This document shows positions 4,715 through 5,048 of a stretch of 5,048 nucleotides of DNA, piece after piece. The first letter of the stretch is position 1. Each line of letters starts with the position of its first letter. Both the position numbers and the translations under genes were made by a program. Under the pieces are notes generated by a model, which did no database searches, was not told where the DNA came from, and saw only the letters and a list, made by a program, of their open reading frames with translations. Source of the DNA: DAOTTI01 sp034437795 (GTDB taxonomy: Bacteria > Chloroflexota > UBA11872 > UBA12225); assembly GCA_034437795.1 (NCBI GenBank), contig DAOTTI010000297.1, positions 1 through 5,048 on the forward strand. Direction: 5' to 3'.

Positions 4715-5048
4715 TTGAGTAGGCTCGGTTTGCGCATCAGGTCGCCGTCGGCGAGACCGGGCTTCTCCTCACGATCGGTCCAGCGGCCCCGCATTCAGGA
4801 GCTGATAGCGGACGTGCGGGCCGGCAAGGTCGACGCCATCGTCACCTACAAGATCGACCGCATCTCCCGCTCGCCCAAGGACTTCTATGACCTCCGGGAG
4901 ATCCTGAAGGCGCACAACGTCACCTTCGTCTCGGCCACCCAGCACTTCGATACGTCCGACCCCATGGGCATGCTGATCCTGAACATCCTGCTCAGCTTCG
5001 CCCAGTTCGAGCGGGAGCTGGCCCGCGAGCGGACGATGAGCAAGATGG
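4715..5048 (+). pseudogene. Serine recombinase, 5'-truncated, continuing past the window
   Basis: From about 4760 the frame reads GFSSRSVQRPRIQELIADVR, AGKVDAIVTYKIDRISRS, PKDFYDLREILKAHNVTFVS, ATQHFDTSDPMGMLILNILL and SFAQFERELARERTMSKM at the window edge. This is the second half of the resolvase/invertase catalytic domain of serine recombinases, enzymes that cut and rejoin DNA in phages and transposons. The KIDRISRS block carries the active-site Asp and Arg residues of the family. The N-terminal part with the catalytic serine (a YxRVS motif) should lie some 50-70 residues upstream, but no frame between 4620 and 4760 shows it, and the TTHB210-like gene ends at 4619. The frame opens after TGA 4700-4702, with TTG 4715 the earliest start candidate. 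Just upstream, VAVGETG in another frame could join GFSSRS if one G of the run at 4759-4761 is extra. The DNA-binding domains would lie beyond 5048. It may mark a former mobile element. Confidence 0.78.

Noticed and set aside
4179..4794. Minus-strand open frames opposite the TTHB210-like gene and the recombinase upstream region.
   Set aside because: No recognisable domain or ribosome binding site, and the plus strand carries clear family similarity over most of the stretch.
1..5048. tRNA, rRNA, riboswitch or toxin-antitoxin genes.
   Set aside because: No cloverleaf, rRNA-like or known riboswitch core was seen on reading, and no small gene pair with supporting ribosome binding sites.

Overview
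This is a GC-rich bacterial segment in which one apparently intact metal-homeostasis pair sits among gene remnants. The lineage cannot be fixed from the sequence. The high GC and a TTHB210-like protein remnant (a family I associate with Thermus and Chloroflexota/Thermomicrobia-type bacteria) make a GC-rich, possibly thermophilic-lineage bacterium a reasonable guess, but only a guess.

Layout, left to right. (1) Bases 1-90 encode the C-terminal end of a Lon-family protease, cut off before its normal terminus. (2) It runs directly into a remnant of a multi-pass nickel/cobalt-type transporter (about 88-929), which carries an 11-bp insertion frameshift and a TGG-to-TAG nonsense codon. (3) A short promoter-like region with two inverted repeats (930-1012) precedes an intact CsoR/RcnR-family metal-sensing repressor (1013-1387, + strand). 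(4) A 119-bp intergenic stretch between two converging genes holds a hairpin and five drifting 11-bp tandem repeats. (5) A complete 669-residue P1B-type heavy-metal ATPase lies on the minus strand (3516-1507). Its TTG start is preceded by a C/G-tract palindrome that looks like a CsoR operator and overlaps the ribosome binding site. (6) A GC-rich non-coding stretch of about 200 bp with two perfect hairpins follows. (7) Then come the 3' part of an O-methyltransferase gene, frameshifted by a 28-bp tandem duplication (3744-4086), a TTHB210-like secreted protein gene with a strong ribosome binding site but two frameshifts (4145-4619), and a serine recombinase that lacks its catalytic-serine region and runs off the window end (4715-5048).

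How it works together: the likely functional unit is the repressor plus the ATPase. The inferred circuit is metal binding to the repressor, release of the operator at 3523-3540, and expression of the efflux ATPase. The repressor has the Cys-His-Cys ligand set of CsoR. The ATPase has the Cys-Pro-Cys core but an unusual last membrane segment (His-Asn-Leu-Gly-Ser), so the metal is not certain. The broken genes and the recombinase fragment suggest a decaying accessory region. An error-rich assembly could explain the single-base frameshifts, but less easily the nonsense codon, the 28-bp duplication or the truncations. I see no clearly new multi-gene system here; the most distinctive items are the operator/ATPase pair and the intergenic repeats.
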